DNA from: Arachnopeziza araneosa | Taxonomy: Eukaryota > Ascomycota > Leotiomycetes > Helotiales > Arachnopezizaceae | Reading direction: 5' to 3' | Assembly (NCBI GenBank): GCA_003988855.1 | Contig: QYAI01000012.1 | Coordinates: 186,001-250,000 of the forward strand | Length of the DNA: 64,000 bases | Shown: positions 1-12,944 of the stretch, in pieces | Position numbering within the stretch: the stretch's first letter is position 1 | Layout: every line of letters begins with the position of its first letter | Notes under the pieces: generated by a model | Databases searched by the model: none | What the model saw: only the letters and a program-made list of their open reading frames with translations | Told to the model about the DNA's origin: nothing | Program-made: the position numbers and the translations under genes

Positions 1-1467
1 ATGAGAGCTTAGGAAAGTCACGTTCGGAATGCTGTGTAAAGTTACTCGAAGAGTTGAATCCTGATGTTCAAGGAGAATGGTTTCCCAAACATAAGGTGCG
101 ATAGAAGATGCTGGAAAAGAAGACAAAATTGAGTTTCCTTAGGATGATTCACTGAAGAAGCTCCTTCAAGGTCGGAAATTCACAATCATCTTATACACCC
201 TACCCATCGAACCCGAAACTCTCGCTCTCGTCCAGAAATATAGCACCGAACAGCAGACACCTCTCATATCTATCCACTCTGCGGGATTCTACTCCTATTT
301 TAAAGTTCACCTCCCCGGAAACTTTCCAATCGTTGATACACACCCGGATTCTACTGCTACAACAGATCTTAGACTCTTGACTCCTTGGGAAGAACTTTCG
401 AATTTTGCATCTGAACTTACAGATGATCTTGAGAATCTCAATGCACATGATCATGGTCATATCCCTTATATTGCCATCCTTCTCCACTACCTGAAGAAAT
501 GGGAGGAAACATACGGAACATACCCTTCGACATATAAAGACAAGACCGCTTTTAGAAATACAGTAGCAGAAGGAACGCGAACCAATAATCCAGAAGGAGG
601 AGAGGAGAATTTTGAGGAAGCTGTGGCTGCCGTCCTAAAAACCATCTCATTCACATCTTTATCTAGCTCTGTGCACGATGTTTTTGACTACAAACCAGAT
701 GAAGTATGTTCCAGTATAATATTCCAAGCAATAAATGCTAATCTGCCCATCAACTCAGGTCGAGTCACAATCTAACTTTTGGATCATTACTAATGCCATC
801 AAAAAATTCTACGAAAAACATAAACAACTTCCGCTACCGGGCTCAGTTCCAGATATGAAAGCTCAGTCAACGGTATACGTGCAACTGCAGAACATATACA
901 AGAGAAAGGCTCGTCAAGATGCGGCGGAAGTCCTTGCAACCGTCCGAACCCACCCCAGTGGCAAAGGTATCGACGCCGCTGATATTGACAATTTTTGCAA
1001 GAACGCCGCTTTTATCAAACTCATTCGCAGTACGGAACTGGAGCCCACCAACCTTCAAGATGTTGCGAGTAGGTACTTGTCAGTGACGTAAAATATTACA
1101 AACTAACTCGAAAACAGAGATTCAGTCCGAGAGTGATGAACAGGCTGCCATGGCCATGATGCCCCTATCACTCTTTCCAATCTACTTAGCCCTTCATGCC
1201 ACCTCGTATGTTCCTCTTTCGACTTCGTTCGATATTCTTGCCACTATCGAAAGTGAGATCCCTGGCGCCTCATCGAACGACCGTACTCAAATGATCGCCC
1301 AAGAAGTAGCTCGAGCCAAAGGAGGTGAGCTCCACAACATCTCGGCCTTGACCGGCGGCATGGTGGCTCAAGAAGTGATCAAGATCATCACAAAGCAATA
1401 CATCCCGATCGACAACACGTGTATATTCGACGGCATCACGAGCAGGTCACAGGTACTGAGAATATGA
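1..1467 (+). CDS. ula1: NEDD8-activating enzyme E1 regulatory subunit (ULA1/APPBP1), 3' part
   Basis: This is the C-terminal part of the regulatory half of the heterodimeric NEDD8 E1, which with UBA3 activates NEDD8 for cullin neddylation. The gene is cut by the window start. Exons I infer: 1-95 (frame from base 3), 143-703, 759-1068, 1118-1467; introns of 47, 55 and 49 bp all have GT..AG ends and preserve frame. Recognisable family signatures are the stretch DLRLLTPWEEL after a conserved HPDS segment, the HGHIPYIAILLHYLKKWEE block, and the extreme C terminus GGMVAQEVIKIITKQYIPI followed by FDGI, which is the E1-type end of ULA1. ULA1 lacks the catalytic cysteine carried by UBA3; none is expected here. 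The stop is TGA at the end of exon 4. Identification rests on the order and wording of these motifs; only the N-terminal half of the protein is missing. Confidence 0.9.
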
Positions 1468-4342
1468 CCTCTCATGCAAATGGCGAATCACGAGATGATG
1501 GCTTATGAAGGCTGCGAAAAGCATGCATTTGGAGGCGTTTGCTGGGTCTAGAAGGATCACGATCAACAGCCCTTGGAAGGAATTTATATTGCACGGCCTG
1601 GAACTAGGACCGAGCAAGCACATGTATCAGGTCATCTGAACCATTACCATCCTCTACGAGATCCTAAAAAATATACTTTCGTGCTCCATTATCACATGAG
1701 AGCCAACTATTTTTGTCCCCGCATTTCGCTACACAAAGTGCTTTTGTTGTACAGAAGTCTATTCGAGCTGCAGCTCCAGAGGCGCCCCGTTCGCGCCACC
1801 AATCAATTTCTCTCCAGCATGGCTACAGGGTACATGCAGCCGTTATCTAAGTTCAATATATATTCCATGTGGCTGGCAGTTGGATATACAGCACGTGTAA
1901 CGCCATGTGACTCTAGATTCTGCCCCTGATGTTCTCTGTCTGATCCCAGCCTTCCTGCCACCTCCTTGAAGAAATCTCCAAAAATGCACGAGAGCATCAC
2001 CGCCACCCCGCAAGTCATGTCCACACCGCTGTCTGGACCCAGAATTCCTGATGCCGTAAGTATTTCTCAGCAAAGTCAATCCTTCTATCGACATTTTTTA
2101 CATTTTGCTCTCTCCTTTTTCTCGCGCTTGAACAGTCCCTGGCAGCGGCCCGACGTCCCAAATTATACACACATGCTATCTCCGATCTCAAGATGATGCA
2201 GTCTTCCTCGCCTCGCTCCCCGCACCGCAGGCCCAGTCCACCCGCAACCTTTTCTTGCGAGAATCAACGCCTAAATTTCCCCAGATTTCGGGCTAGTTCG
2301 GCAAGTTGGGTGTTCTTGGCAAAAAGAGGAGTGGTGTGGCAGGGTATGTTTTTTTTCTTCTCAGGGGTACCTCGCTTATGGGTGCAATGTCAACAAGGTT
2401 TAGTTTTGGTACTGCAGGAGCAAGAGGTTATTACGCAGGCGCTGCTGCAGGGCCTCGTGGAGACATAAATGGAAAAGCCCCAATGTCGCAACGTCTGGAG
2501 TACAGCAGAGGTGCAGAACTGGTTGCTGCAGCTCGGTCGCTTTCCTGCGGCCCTGCGTGCAGCTCGGCACTGGATGCGGAACACTGCACTGCATTGTTCT
2601 GGTGACTTTGGAAATTCAACGGCGTGTGGTGGTGTGAGGCCCCTCCCCCTGGTCTCTCGAGCCGCCGTGCTGCTGTGCTCCCTACAATTCAGGTTTCTGT
2701 ACCGCACCTCTCCCGACTGCTCGATGTTGAAATAAGGTGTCGAACAATGCAGTCGCCATAACACGCGCACACCGTTTCAACGAGTGAGCGCGCAAGCCGC
2801 GGGACCGAATATCGGCATGCACGTCAGAGAGTCTGCTACCAGACTTCGGCCTCCTCTGGACGCGGAGAAGCTCAACGGCCATGCCATCTCCCTTCACGCT
2901 GGTCGTCTACTTCTTGTGGGGAAGTCTGGCGAGCGCTGGCCCCTCCGGTCGCACAAGAGACCCGAGCGAGAGATCACGAATGGCTGGATATATCTCTGTG
3001 GCTTCGGAGCGCCCGGGCGGGTGAATGAGAGGAGTGCAGCAGAGGAGCTAAGGCAAGGTGCTGGTGAGAAGGGGAGGCGGGTATTCTGAAGTCTGTACAT
3101 ACGGCGAGGTTACGTTACCGAAAACTTGTGCGCTGCTGCACTGCTGGTGAATATCCTCTTCTGTGGATTATCTCCGTCTAATTTGCCGCTGACGAAATAT
3201 TGGGGCACCGCTGGTCTTTGCCTGACGTCTCGTCAACGGTACAGTCGCATCGCCAACGCACGTCGGGAGTCGAGTCGTTTCGTCTGGATCGACACGATTG
3301 TTGACCATCCCGGGACCTGTAAATTTCCTCTTTCTCTCATTCTCCTGCGACGGAAAAACTCTCGGCCCGTACCGACTACCCAGTTTCTCTTTATCCTTTT
3401 CACGATCGACTACGCTACTCTACCACTCTCGCTCTCTATTCCCCCTTACTTTATCCTCTCGTCTATCCCTTTATGCTCCCGCTTGCGACCTCGACGGCAT
3501 CCGTCGACTCTGTACCCACTCGCTCTCACCTCAACTCACCTCTCACCTCTCTCCTCCCTCCCTCTCTCTCTCTCCCTTCTATTTTTATCCTCCTTCCCGG
3601 ATGGCTCCCTGCCCCACCTCGCCCACGACCTTCCCTACCTGCCGCCGCCGCCGCCCGCCTCTCGTCTACCGAGGCCCACCCCATCACACCCAATGCCCAT
3701 CACGTTTTCGTAATCCCCCCCGTGGGACCAGACGCTGGAGGGGCCTGCCTGGTGCGTATTCGGCTTATGGAGAAGCCCAGAGGCGGAGAGGCTCGAACAG
3801 CCTGAATGCTCCTCCCCCTGAGAGCCCTCGTCCGCCACCGCGGTAGATTTCATCTGATGTGTAGCGATGGCGCTGGCCTTCTGGCCACGGGGGGTCCAGG
3901 GAGCCGAGATCTTCACATTAGGCATCGAAATTAAAAATCTTGGGGAGAGGTTTGGTTGGCTGTACAGTCTGACATCCCCCGTTACGGGCCGTGGCGAGAT
4001 GTGAGCTATTTTCAGATGCGATTCTCTATGACTCTGACCTCACAGGTATTATGTCAAAGGACGAGGCGCGATGAAACATTGGTAAAATGATGTGTCTTGA
4101 TAGTGATCGCTTGGGAGAGAGCAGGGTACAAGAAGTTGGATATCATAACGAAGTATGCAAACAATTTTGACGGGTATAACGCAATGCGTCCATACAAAAG
4201 TGATAGTAAACACCTCGACTCCAATCTTTGGCCCCCAATTAGGCGGCTCGCTCAACGAAGGTCCAGAATGCCATCCCAGCAATTCCAAATTCGATATATA
4301 GGAGAAACCCTGAAGATAGCTCAAATCCAAAATAGATCTCCA
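1468..4342. other. Gene-free stretch, GC- and pyrimidine-rich in its middle
   Basis: Between the ULA1 stop and the stop of the minus-strand transcription factor I see no supported gene. Bases about 2190-3850 are GC-richer than the surroundings and carry overlapping open frames on both strands with no family motif and biased composition, so they look like chance frames. A long C/T-rich block runs from about 3330 to 3720. No tRNA, transposase or reverse-transcriptase motif was seen. Confidence 0.5.
3541..3580. repeat. Polypyrimidine CT-rich tract
   Basis: An almost pure C/T run containing CT dinucleotide repeats lies here, within a broader pyrimidine-rich block. Such tracts are common in fungal promoters and 5' leaders, but no start codon downstream on the plus strand leads into a recognisable protein, so its role is unknown. 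Confidence 0.6.
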
Positions 4343-6841
4343 TTACTGTTGCATAATGTAGCCCCCGTCAAAGTTGACTACAGGTCCGTCTTCAAACTCC
4401 ATCGGGATTCCATCATAAGGTAACTCCAAGCCGTCCGGTAGATTGCTCCATAGCATGCCATCCAAATCCCAAATCCCTCCTTGATCCATCATCATCATCA
4501 TTCCCTCTTCCCCAACCATGTCAGGTGGGTGCATCCCACCGGCTTCCATCATGTGTCCGTTCATTCCATTCATTGGAGTCATTCCAGTAGCTTGTAAACC
4601 ATTGATTGTGTTGACAACAGTAGCTCCGTTCATTCCATGGGTCCCGTTTGTCAGGCTCATTCCATTAACGTGACCATTGGCAGGGAAAGGCCCCATTTTA
4701 GGACTCGCTGGTCTTGTCAACGGTCTCCTGCTGGCCTCGTACATTTTGCTCACGACTTCCCTGCTACGTCTCGCTGCCAAGGACCAATCACCTAGCCCAT
4801 CCAAAGCCTCGATGACAACCTCAATCAGAGTTTGGCACTCGCGTACCTGTTGCGTGTTCCAATGTTCCCAGAATATAGTCACAAGGGGAATCATTGAGGC
4901 TTGGTACATGAACCAAACTCCATTCCAGCCGAGCATCTGATTTGGCGTCCACTCTCGAGCGATATCTTCGATAGTCTCCTTAGCTATAGCGCGACATTTG
5001 GCCACCGAGTCCAGTTCCTCTTGAGTTGGCGAACCTTCATTGCCACGGTTTGCAAGGTTGAGAAGCACCGGCCTATGCAAGACAATACGTAGATTTTGAT
5101 AGCGCCACTTCATGACGCATCTTGCGGTATAAATAGATTCTCCACACTCTTCGGTAGATCGAAGGATCCAGGGTAGGCTGTCATGCCATTCAACGAGTTG
5201 TCGATCAAAATTGGCACGTTCTTCAGCGTGCATCAATGGTGATTGTGCTAGGGAATCTTGAATCTGAGTGGCAATTTTGCAGAATTTGATATTCTCGATA
5301 ATAGGAATGATTCCTGTATTAGGCCCAAGGACGTTCTAAAGCTATCAGTAACATCAGTTGGAGTTCAGGAATAAACTTACAGGATCAGTGGGTCCTTCAG
5401 GGATATGCACGCTGATACCAGGTCCCCAGCGGCCCATTGAAGGTCTTCCTAAAGTTGTAGATGCCCATGTGTCAAGACAGAACAAGCTCCACCAAGTTCG
5501 TCTCCTTTGCTCAAGGACGAGCACACTTCCATTTCCCTGGTCCGGTAAACATTCTCTGTGTAAACCCATGGCACAAGCCATCCGAAGAGCTGCTCCTGAG
5601 ATGGCGTTCGCCAGGTTCGGTCTGTTGATATAATGAAGATAGTAACCTCCGATCAATGACAAGGCTTGTAGCGTTTCTAACTGCCCACTCCCAAAGGTAT
5701 CAATTGAGAGGTGTTCCTTTGCCCGGTTGTAGAAGTTAAGATGGCTGAGATCGTCGGACTTATTTGCTACAATGCTCCCCATAGCAAAAACCATGTTGAG
5801 GAGCGAGAGCCAAGGCCCATCATTCCTGCGCCCACTTAGATAATCCGCTCTAAAAGACGGCTCTTCGATCATAGGAACGAAGATATGCACTCTTTTGAAA
5901 TAAGCATCGATGAGAGTTTGGCCTTCTGTCGACCACACTATTGGCAGCAAGCTCTTCGCCGGTTGGCTCGGTCTTGGAGTTGGATAATTGCTATGACTTA
6001 TTTGTTTGTTATTTGAGTTGTTAGGCGTAAGAAACGATCGAAGTGCAGGCGCAACTTTGAGCATCACCAGAAATGCGGCTTTGATCGACGTCGCACCCAA
6101 ATAAGAGGCTTGGCGGTCCACGGAAAGTGATAATGCGTTGACATCGTCCGATTCGGCAGGAATTGCATCTCGATTCCTTCGTTCCTCGTCCCATTCTGCG
6201 TCTTGACTTGGGATCTGTTCGAGATGTGCTAAGCTTCGATCGTCACCTGAATGCGATTCGATTGGAGACTGGAATTCCTGCGAAACTGGAGAAGTATTTG
6301 ATCCTATAGGAGATCTTTGTGACGGCGACCGCTGGAGAGGAGGGCCCTGGGATGTTCGATCCAGAAGACCAATGAGTTCTTGTCTGGATAGTGGGAGGAG
6401 TGACTGAGGATCTCGGGTGGGGTATAATCGTTTGAGGACCGACCGGCACTCTTCTAGGGATTGCGATAGCGCATCCAGAGTTCTGAGTTCCGTTAGCAAT
6501 TCTGCCTTTCGCTAGATCTATCGCGAACTCACTTTCTTGAGGGGATAACCCGCTGCCGATGCTTATCGTAGTAACACGGCTTTGGAGACCGACACCCAAG
6601 GCACTGCCCACAGGGTTGACGGCCATCACAGCGAATCTTCCGACGTTTGCACTCTGCGCAGGCATGGGGAGTAGTTATCCTCTTGGATACGCCGATTGTT
6701 GAGGGTTTCGGAGCTTCTGGAGATAATTCGGAGAGCTGCCGGGGCGGCGCAAGACCTTGGACTATGAGTTGAAAATCAATGGTCAGTTTGACGTTCCTCA
6801 AGCTATCTCGGGGTCCGCGTTGGCTTACATGTGTGGAACAT
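4343..6841 (-). CDS. Zn2Cys6 transcription factor with fungal_trans domain
   Basis: A nuclear DNA-binding regulator of about 778 residues. Exons on the minus strand: 6841-6829, 6761-6533, 6482-5381, 5335-4343; introns are 67, 50 and 45 bp and the frame closes. The start is the MFHT tetrapeptide in a 13-base first exon, whose splice continues into the zinc-cluster exon. The binuclear cluster is at residues 39-67 with spacing C-X2-C-X6-C-X5-C-X2-C-X8-C (CAECKRRKIRCDG at its start), followed by a basic linker ending VIPSRK and a leucine-rich dimerisation-like segment. The middle homology (fungal_trans) region spans roughly residues 200-500, with FVPMIEEPSF, MACAMGLHREC and WWSLFCLDTWASTTLGRPS. 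The tail is Met/Gly/Asn-rich with runs of Met and ends in acidic-hydrophobic sequence resembling an activation domain. The layout resembles GAL4- and XlnR-type regulators, but I cannot name the target pathway. Its upstream region is unusually long. Confidence 0.88.
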
Positions 6842-7673
6842 AGTCGACGAGCCGCCAAGCGAAGCAGACATGAGAAAATCGCCCGTCCCAATGGACAAAT
6901 CTATAGCACCCACCGCGACAACAGAGTCCGAATGGCCACAATGACGGCGGACTTTTGGTCGTTGTCACTGAGGAGTTTAATCGGGTTGTGATGTGCTGGT
7001 TGGTGGTTCGCGGGTGTAGTAGTGGGGGGGGGAGACGTTGTGAGATGTGGTCCAACCGCAGGATCGATGATGGATGGAGGAGAGCTGTGTTATAGCTGAG
7101 TGTCAAAGGGCCGCTCCCGAGAAGTGATGGAATCTCTTGCGTGATACGGCAGTGGCTGACAGCAGTGGTTCGACGAGAGTTGGGTTGGGGTTCTGGAGAC
7201 AGGGGCCTGAACTTTTTTTTGATGCACTGCACGCAACGGCGGCGAGGCAACTTGAGTGATGATGTACTTGGGGGGGGAGAGGTAAGCAGGCTTGGACCTC
7301 CGACCTGGATGAAAAAGTTTGATAGACACAGGTGTGTTTGGATGGAGGCGGGAGGGACTCCTTGGTTCTGGAAGGTTGTATATAAAGGCAGAGCATAGCA
7401 ATCCGGATCAATTTAAGACTTCTGGCGCTGGAACAAACGGTGCGGTACTTTGCATTACAGGTCTATATCAGAGGGGCATTATATCCCAAGCTTCCATAAT
7501 TGAGGTGTGGAGAAGCGAACGGGGCTACTGTAGGGTCTCCAACGGCATCCAGATCAGCAGACAGGGACCAGGATGCGCCAGGTCTTGTCGCATTGAGGTT
7601 ATCGGTCAAGAGCGCCGAGTGTGCCGTGGGGTCTGGGGAAAGGAGGAGGAGACGGCCGTTCCCTGGGGGAGAA

Positions 7674-7691
7674 GGGGAGGGGAGGGGAGGG
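7674..7691 (+). other. Predicted G-quadruplex motif
   Basis: Three GGGG runs and one GGG run are separated by single A residues (runs at 7674-7677, 7679-7682, 7684-7687, 7689-7691). One-base loops give a very stable predicted intramolecular quadruplex. It lies about 830 bp upstream of the minus-strand transcription factor start, on the strand opposite to that gene's coding strand, and more G runs flank it (7665-7669 and 7697-7702). Confidence 0.7.
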
Positions 7692-7748
7692 AGCCTGGGG
7701 GGCCCTGGAAGACAGTGTGGATATGGGTGCATGTGCGTGTACTGTACG

Positions 7749-7776
7749 TCTCTCTCTCTCCCTCTCCCTCTCTTCC
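7749..7776. repeat. CT microsatellite-like tract
   Basis: A CT/CCT run of about 28 bases, just after the G-rich block, making a sharp switch from purine-rich to pyrimidine-rich on the same strand. Confidence 0.65.
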
Positions 7777-8938
7777 AGCCCACCTGTCAAATTGCCCAGG
7801 CAACCAGGGGAGGCGGCGCCGGCCTGTATCCTGTGTGACTGGTGTGAGAGATGCAGGTGAAGCAGGCTCTGGCGTTCGGTACCAAGTTACCGTTGGCTTT
7901 GCCCCATTCGTTCTCCAGCACGCTTCCAGGGCTCAAGCCGTATGAACATGATATTCAGGGCTTGCGACTCTCATCTGATGGCTGACACCCTTTCCATTGC
8001 TTAGTCCAGTCCACCTATGGTTCCCCACACAATCTTTTATGCACCGGTGCACTAGCAGCAACGACCACGGGCAAACGGGAAGGACTTCTGCGTCCTTCTT
8101 CCCTGCTCCCATCTGTGAGAGAAGGCCAGCGCCGCCGATACAGACCGACGCAAATCTTAGTTCCAGTCTGGCACTGCGCTGGCCTTGCTAGCACGTGTCA
8201 GAAAATGCACCCTGGCGCCGTCGTTTCTCCTCTCCCTGGGGGCTGGCCGCGGTCGGTAATCTATTCCACAATAAGTAGACTCCTCATCACTGATATATTA
8301 AATTGGCGGGACCCTGGAACCTTTGTCAAGTCGAGAACGAAGCAGCCCACTGAGATACAGACCCTTCCTCCATGAGACCACCCTTTGTCCACTTTCAGCT
8401 TGTACCCCAGCCAGGTTTTGGTGTCATGCAGATATAAACAAGAAAGTACCAGGTAGATGTCCAGAATCTAGGAAATGGAACGAGTTCGGTAGAAGTTTGC
8501 CACGAACCGAGCCTCACTCCCGATAAATCTGCCATCACCAGACGGCTCCTGGATGGGTCACTAGGACTTCTCACTCATGTACCTGGTACTCATGCGCTGC
8601 CGCTTTTGTCTGCCTGGATTGATGACATCTTTCAGCTGTGGAGGAGATTCGAAGGAGTAAAAGCTCCTTACGAGATGAGCTGAGGTCCTCTGCTTATCAG
8701 TCTATCAGTATCAGTCGGTCCTCGCAGAGTGGCGGGGATGCGGCGTCGGTGTCGGCGCGTCAACCTCCCACCTGTAATCTCTTATATATCACAGTACTAT
8801 TTGTAGCGGTTTGAGGCGAAACGAAGGAGCAGGTTGGTCGTGCCGTGATGCCCCGGGCCAGAGAACACGCTATCGGTCCGCGATCAGTCGCTGAGACGAT
8901 CAATTAAGATTTCTTGACCGTCACATATATTAAAGATG

Positions 8939-8955
8939 TTTTTTTTTTTTTTTTT
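8939..8955. repeat. Poly-T run (17 bases)
   Basis: Seventeen consecutive T on the plus strand, A on the minus strand. No neighbouring repeat, target-site duplication or retroposed open frame was seen, so a poly-A tail of a retrotransposed copy is not supported; a nucleosome-excluding dA:dT tract is the simpler reading. Confidence 0.6.
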
Positions 8956-11491
8956 CCTTCCCAAGACCCACCTTTCTGTCCGAGGTTTTGGAGTTGCCCA
9001 GCGACCGGGGAAAGATGCGATTTGTTCATGTGCGATGATAATCCGAGTCGTGAGAAATAAGACCACCACCTACCGCGCACCGGTCGAGGAATCTACGGCG
9101 TCATGGTTTATCCGAAGCCAATAGGGTTCATTCAAGCACCGGCCGCCCATCGACTGACTTTTCCATCATGACCTTGGTCGAATTTGCGGTAATGCTTGCG
9201 AGGCTCTGGGAGTGACGCTTTTACCGCGTATTGTACCACCAGCAGTAATCTGTAAATAGCGGAAATGCCACCTGGACCAATGGGTGGTGAGTTGCCCAAT
9301 CCGTCCATACGAGCGTTGATCTGGAGCGTCAAGCAGGAACATGAGCGTGCGAGCGCGTGGTGCCCTGGTCGTGTCCCGGGGTAGATGCCAGACAAGTAAA
9401 ACGCGAAACGCGGGGAGATCGATGACAAGCTGCTACACCCCAATATCAGAATCTCATAACTTAAAATCTGTCTCTTAAGAGAGAGGTTGGGCCTGGAACC
9501 CCTCATTTAACATTTCATAATCAGGCACATCAACCGAGCGTACCATTTATCCAACGAACCATCTTCATAATACTCATGAGAGTTACCTATCCTGTCACCA
9601 TCTGCCGATACTACCTTGCCTATCGTTGTCAATGCTCTGCACTGTTGACCTCGCTGATATCGGGAGCCTTCTCTATATATTGTCTGCGCGAAGGCGATCC
9701 CCTTTTCCGTCATGTCGAGTGCTCGACTGACATGCGACTACTGCAAGAGTCCTGGATTGGAAGATGCGGAGTAGAAAGCATTCTCATGCGCAGGGGAAAA
9801 TCGCCAAGCCACCAGTTCCCATATCGAAACTTCGGCAGAAGAATAACATGATGGTTAGGGAGGGTGTCGCTCCAAGACTTGGATGATAACTTCAGAGCCT
9901 CGAAAATGATCGGGCAGAAGCAACCATCTCACTTTCTCATCTCATCCCATGCAAGGCCAGTGACGCATTGAGAGCGTATTGCCACGCGTTTATGAATGGA
10001 TAAAATGCCACTCGCGAGGATCAAACTGAGGTGGTACATGCTCTATAGCAGAATCAATTATAGAACAGGCGGTTGGTACTCAACACGCTTCTATGGACTT
10101 CTACAACGATAGACGAGCTCGAAGGGATATTTGAGTGGAGCCATCACCTGCTCTAGCATTTCGCTGACAGGGCGGAGTTTTCCGGGTCGCCGAATACCGG
10201 TATACCTGAATAATGGTAATGCTTGAAATACTCGCCCGAACTTAATATAAACGGGGATCTTCCGGTGTAGAAATATGGGGAACGATAGCTGCCTTAATCA
10301 GATAAACTAGGTATGATCCGATCTAGGAAACTTGCTGACCTGTTGTACCTGCTTCGCACAGCCTGGCGGTCTAGGTCTGGCTCTTATGTCATGTCTGACA
10401 GCTAAACCGGCGGAGACGAGGACTTCGCAGCTTACAGAATCTTTTCCAAAATTTCAACTTTGAACTTGGAATCCGATTGGTAGTTGGTGAAACTGCCCTT
10501 CTCTAGATCAGTGGTACCAATTCTCATGGCTCAACAGTTTCATAACAGAATGTCTAGTGACTAATGCGCGATGGCAATTGGGAGACGAACTGATCAAAGC
10601 TGACTTTGAGCGGTGGAAAGTTTCCCGCAGAGGCAATTCTCCGAAGTTGCGAGGAACAGAGCATAGCCAGTTCAGCTAAACCCCAATCTCTTGCTTTCCC
10701 ACCAGCCTGTGGAGAAGGAGACGCTAAAATACTTGAGAGATCAGAAACTGGGATTCCGAGCGTAAAGGTTATCTCTTTAAGAGTACAGTATGCGGGTTTC
10801 CTCAACTGGAACATGGCCGAAGCGATATGCACCGATTTTGCCTTGTAGAAGGAGTTCAGAAGATGTACAATGGAAATGTGAAATGTAAGAATTCGACAGG
10901 ATTTCGGAGAATTGAATTCTGACGGTCTCCGCTAGCCTATACTGCAGGGCGTATTGAAGAGCGACAACAAGGATGGTAAAAAATTCTTTAAAAAACACGC
11001 TACATCAAGTCAACCACACAGAAGCTTCAGCATTGAGCAAAGCCTTGGCATGGCTGTATCGCGTATTCAAACATGAGTGCTTGAACAAGGCAGTGAAGCT
11101 AATAGAAATAAATATCGATAGTTGAATCCCGCTCCATGTCAAGAACCCCTTGTGAGCGACATGACGGGACGTACCTACATACTTTACGTGATATCCAATC
11201 GCACATAAGATGCGAGTCGTCAGTCTAATATTTGAGAGGGACATCGGCATTCCGGAACTGATTGGAAGTCTGCGGAAGGGATAAGGGTGAGGTCAGAATT
11301 GTAAGGCTCGTCGTTTCAAAGAGAAGAAATGGGGAAGCCTTGCTTGACACGGGATTTCTTAGCGCCATTCTATGTTCTACCTTAAGCTTCGCCTCCCGTG
11401 CACTGTTTCTATCCTTTTCATTGTTGGACGGACAATTTCAAAGACATTCCCGTTAGCTTCCTCTATCCTGGACTTGGAGTTTCTATCCGAA

Positions 11492-12944
11492 ATGGAGCAT
11501 ACGTTAAAGTGCAACTCTTTGACGTGCCGCAGAGAACTTGGCGACAGAGCAGTCGTGACAACCTGCAGGTCAGTGGGGACTCGATGGAAACCTGCGTCCA
11601 AGCTGACCGTTCGTGCAGCCATGTCTTCTGCTTTGACTGCTCGAGCCAATCACAGCTTCAGCAACAAGACGGACAACGGCCTGTTTGCCCTGCATGCAAG
11701 ATGCAACTGGCGAACCCTGATGATGTTGTTGTTGCAAATCTCAATCCCACCGAAGATTACAAAACGAGTGTCCTCAGCGGTCTCAACCCAAATATCATAA
11801 TGGAATGCGCTGGCAGAGCTCTCAACTTTTGGGCGTATCAGACAGCCCAAGAAATGTTGGTACTTCGCTGAATGAGCTTTTACGCCTCGCTGAACCCGTT
11901 GCAGCATCTATCAAGAATATGTTGCAAAGAATTTGACCAACAAATATGCATCCTTGAACACGCAGGTGGACAAGATAATTCACGATGCGAATGCAGAGAT
12001 CTCTAACCTACGAAATAAGCTATCAAGTACAAAGCATTCCACCTCCCCAATTGATGTCGATCAAACCACTGATCAACGAGTCAGGCATGCAAGCTGATCT
12101 AGATACTGTTCGACGAAAGAACGAAGAGCTAGTAGCTATGTTTCGAGAGAAATCCCGTGTGCAACTTCAAACCCAAGAACTCTATGATAAGCTAAAGCGT
12201 CGAAATATGCAAAGTCAGGTGCAAGATGCAGCCGCTGATGCGGTAGATCAAACGATTCAAGCGTCAGTGACTGCAAATCGGTTTAATGATAAATCAGGGA
12301 TTCAAAAGGATCGCATGCCACCTCCGCCTCAGTTCCCTTTGCCACGCGCCAGTCACACCCAGCAGCCTGAAAGTAATTCTATCGGCATGAATGCTGTTCC
12401 TGTTCCCAGGCGAACGAACACTGCCGATGGTTCTTGGCCCGGTTTCAATAGTCAAGGCAGCTCACATCGTAGGAACATCAATCCTTCATAATGAACAAAT
12501 TTCTTATTAGACCAATAGCTACCCAGCCGACGCAGACACCTTCAACACATCGGCAGCGTTTCGCTAGCGGCAATGCATCAACACCTCAAATTGGACTTAC
12601 TAACATACAAATTGGGACGTCTGGATCATCATTTCCGCATCAACGAAGATCCCCAAGACACTCACTTGCTAACTTCAACGGCAACAACCCTGGTTTGAAT
12701 GGCTTATCAGGCTATGGGTTGAGCGCAGGACTCAAAGTTAGCAACCCTTCTGCAGTTGGTCTGCATGGGCTAAGTCAGCAGAGAAATTTATCTAGAGGTT
12801 TTACATTGATATGTTTTTCTTTGACATGCTAACAGTGTGACAGTAGCCCAGCGGTCGACCTCTGGTCTCTCAGGATACATCAATCCGGCATTCGGTGGAG
12901 TAGGGCAGCAAAATTTGTTCTCAAATGGAAATGGTTACTACTGA
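11492..12944 (+). CDS. hei10: HEI10/CCNB1IP1-like meiotic RING E3 ligase
   Basis: A predicted RING-type SUMO/ubiquitin ligase of 399 residues. In Sordaria and animals HEI10 marks crossover sites on the synaptonemal complex. Exons: 11492-11568, 11619-11855, 11905-12026, 12085-12468, 12519-12797, 12844-12944, with introns of 46-58 bp; every junction keeps frame. The N terminus has the modified RING, CNSLTCRREL, then CSHVFCFDC across the first junction and CPACKMQL. It is followed by the family segment DYKTSVLSGLNPNIIMECAG and AYQTAQEI, then a predicted coiled coil (IIHDANAEISNLRNKL and the block from MQADLD to LYDKLKRR). The C-terminal half is low-complexity, rich in Ser, Pro, Asn and Gly with RR pairs, and ends GNGYY. 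The start is the ATG that immediately precedes the first RING cysteine, as in homologues. The intron 2 donor (GTTGGT) and the acceptors chosen for introns 4 and 5 are the least certain splice calls. Confidence 0.85.

Larger units (their letters stand above)
6842..11491. other. Gene-free region upstream of the Zn2Cys6 factor and HEI10
   Basis: About 4.6 kb between two divergent genes with no supported coding region. The 7.0-8.5 kb part is GC-richer, contains G-rich then CT-rich blocks, and has many short start-stop frames on both strands. The 9.5-11.4 kb part is nearer average composition. A minus-strand frame at about 10950-10554 is open for over 100 codons but has no motif that I recognise. 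The length suggests an extended regulatory region for the transcription factor, which is inference only. Confidence 0.5.

Noticed and set aside
2193..3846. Several overlapping open frames on both strands (up to 195 codons)
   Set aside because: They lie in GC- and CT-rich sequence, have low-complexity Pro/Arg/Ser/Leu composition and no family motif; frames open on both strands at once point to composition, not coding.
8939..8955. Poly-T run as the tail of a retrotransposed element
   Set aside because: No adjacent element, duplication or reverse-transcriptase remnant is visible.
10554..10950. Minus-strand open frame of over 100 codons with a plausible hydrophobic/charged pattern
   Set aside because: No motif, no start with upstream support and no splice context; could not be distinguished from a chance frame.
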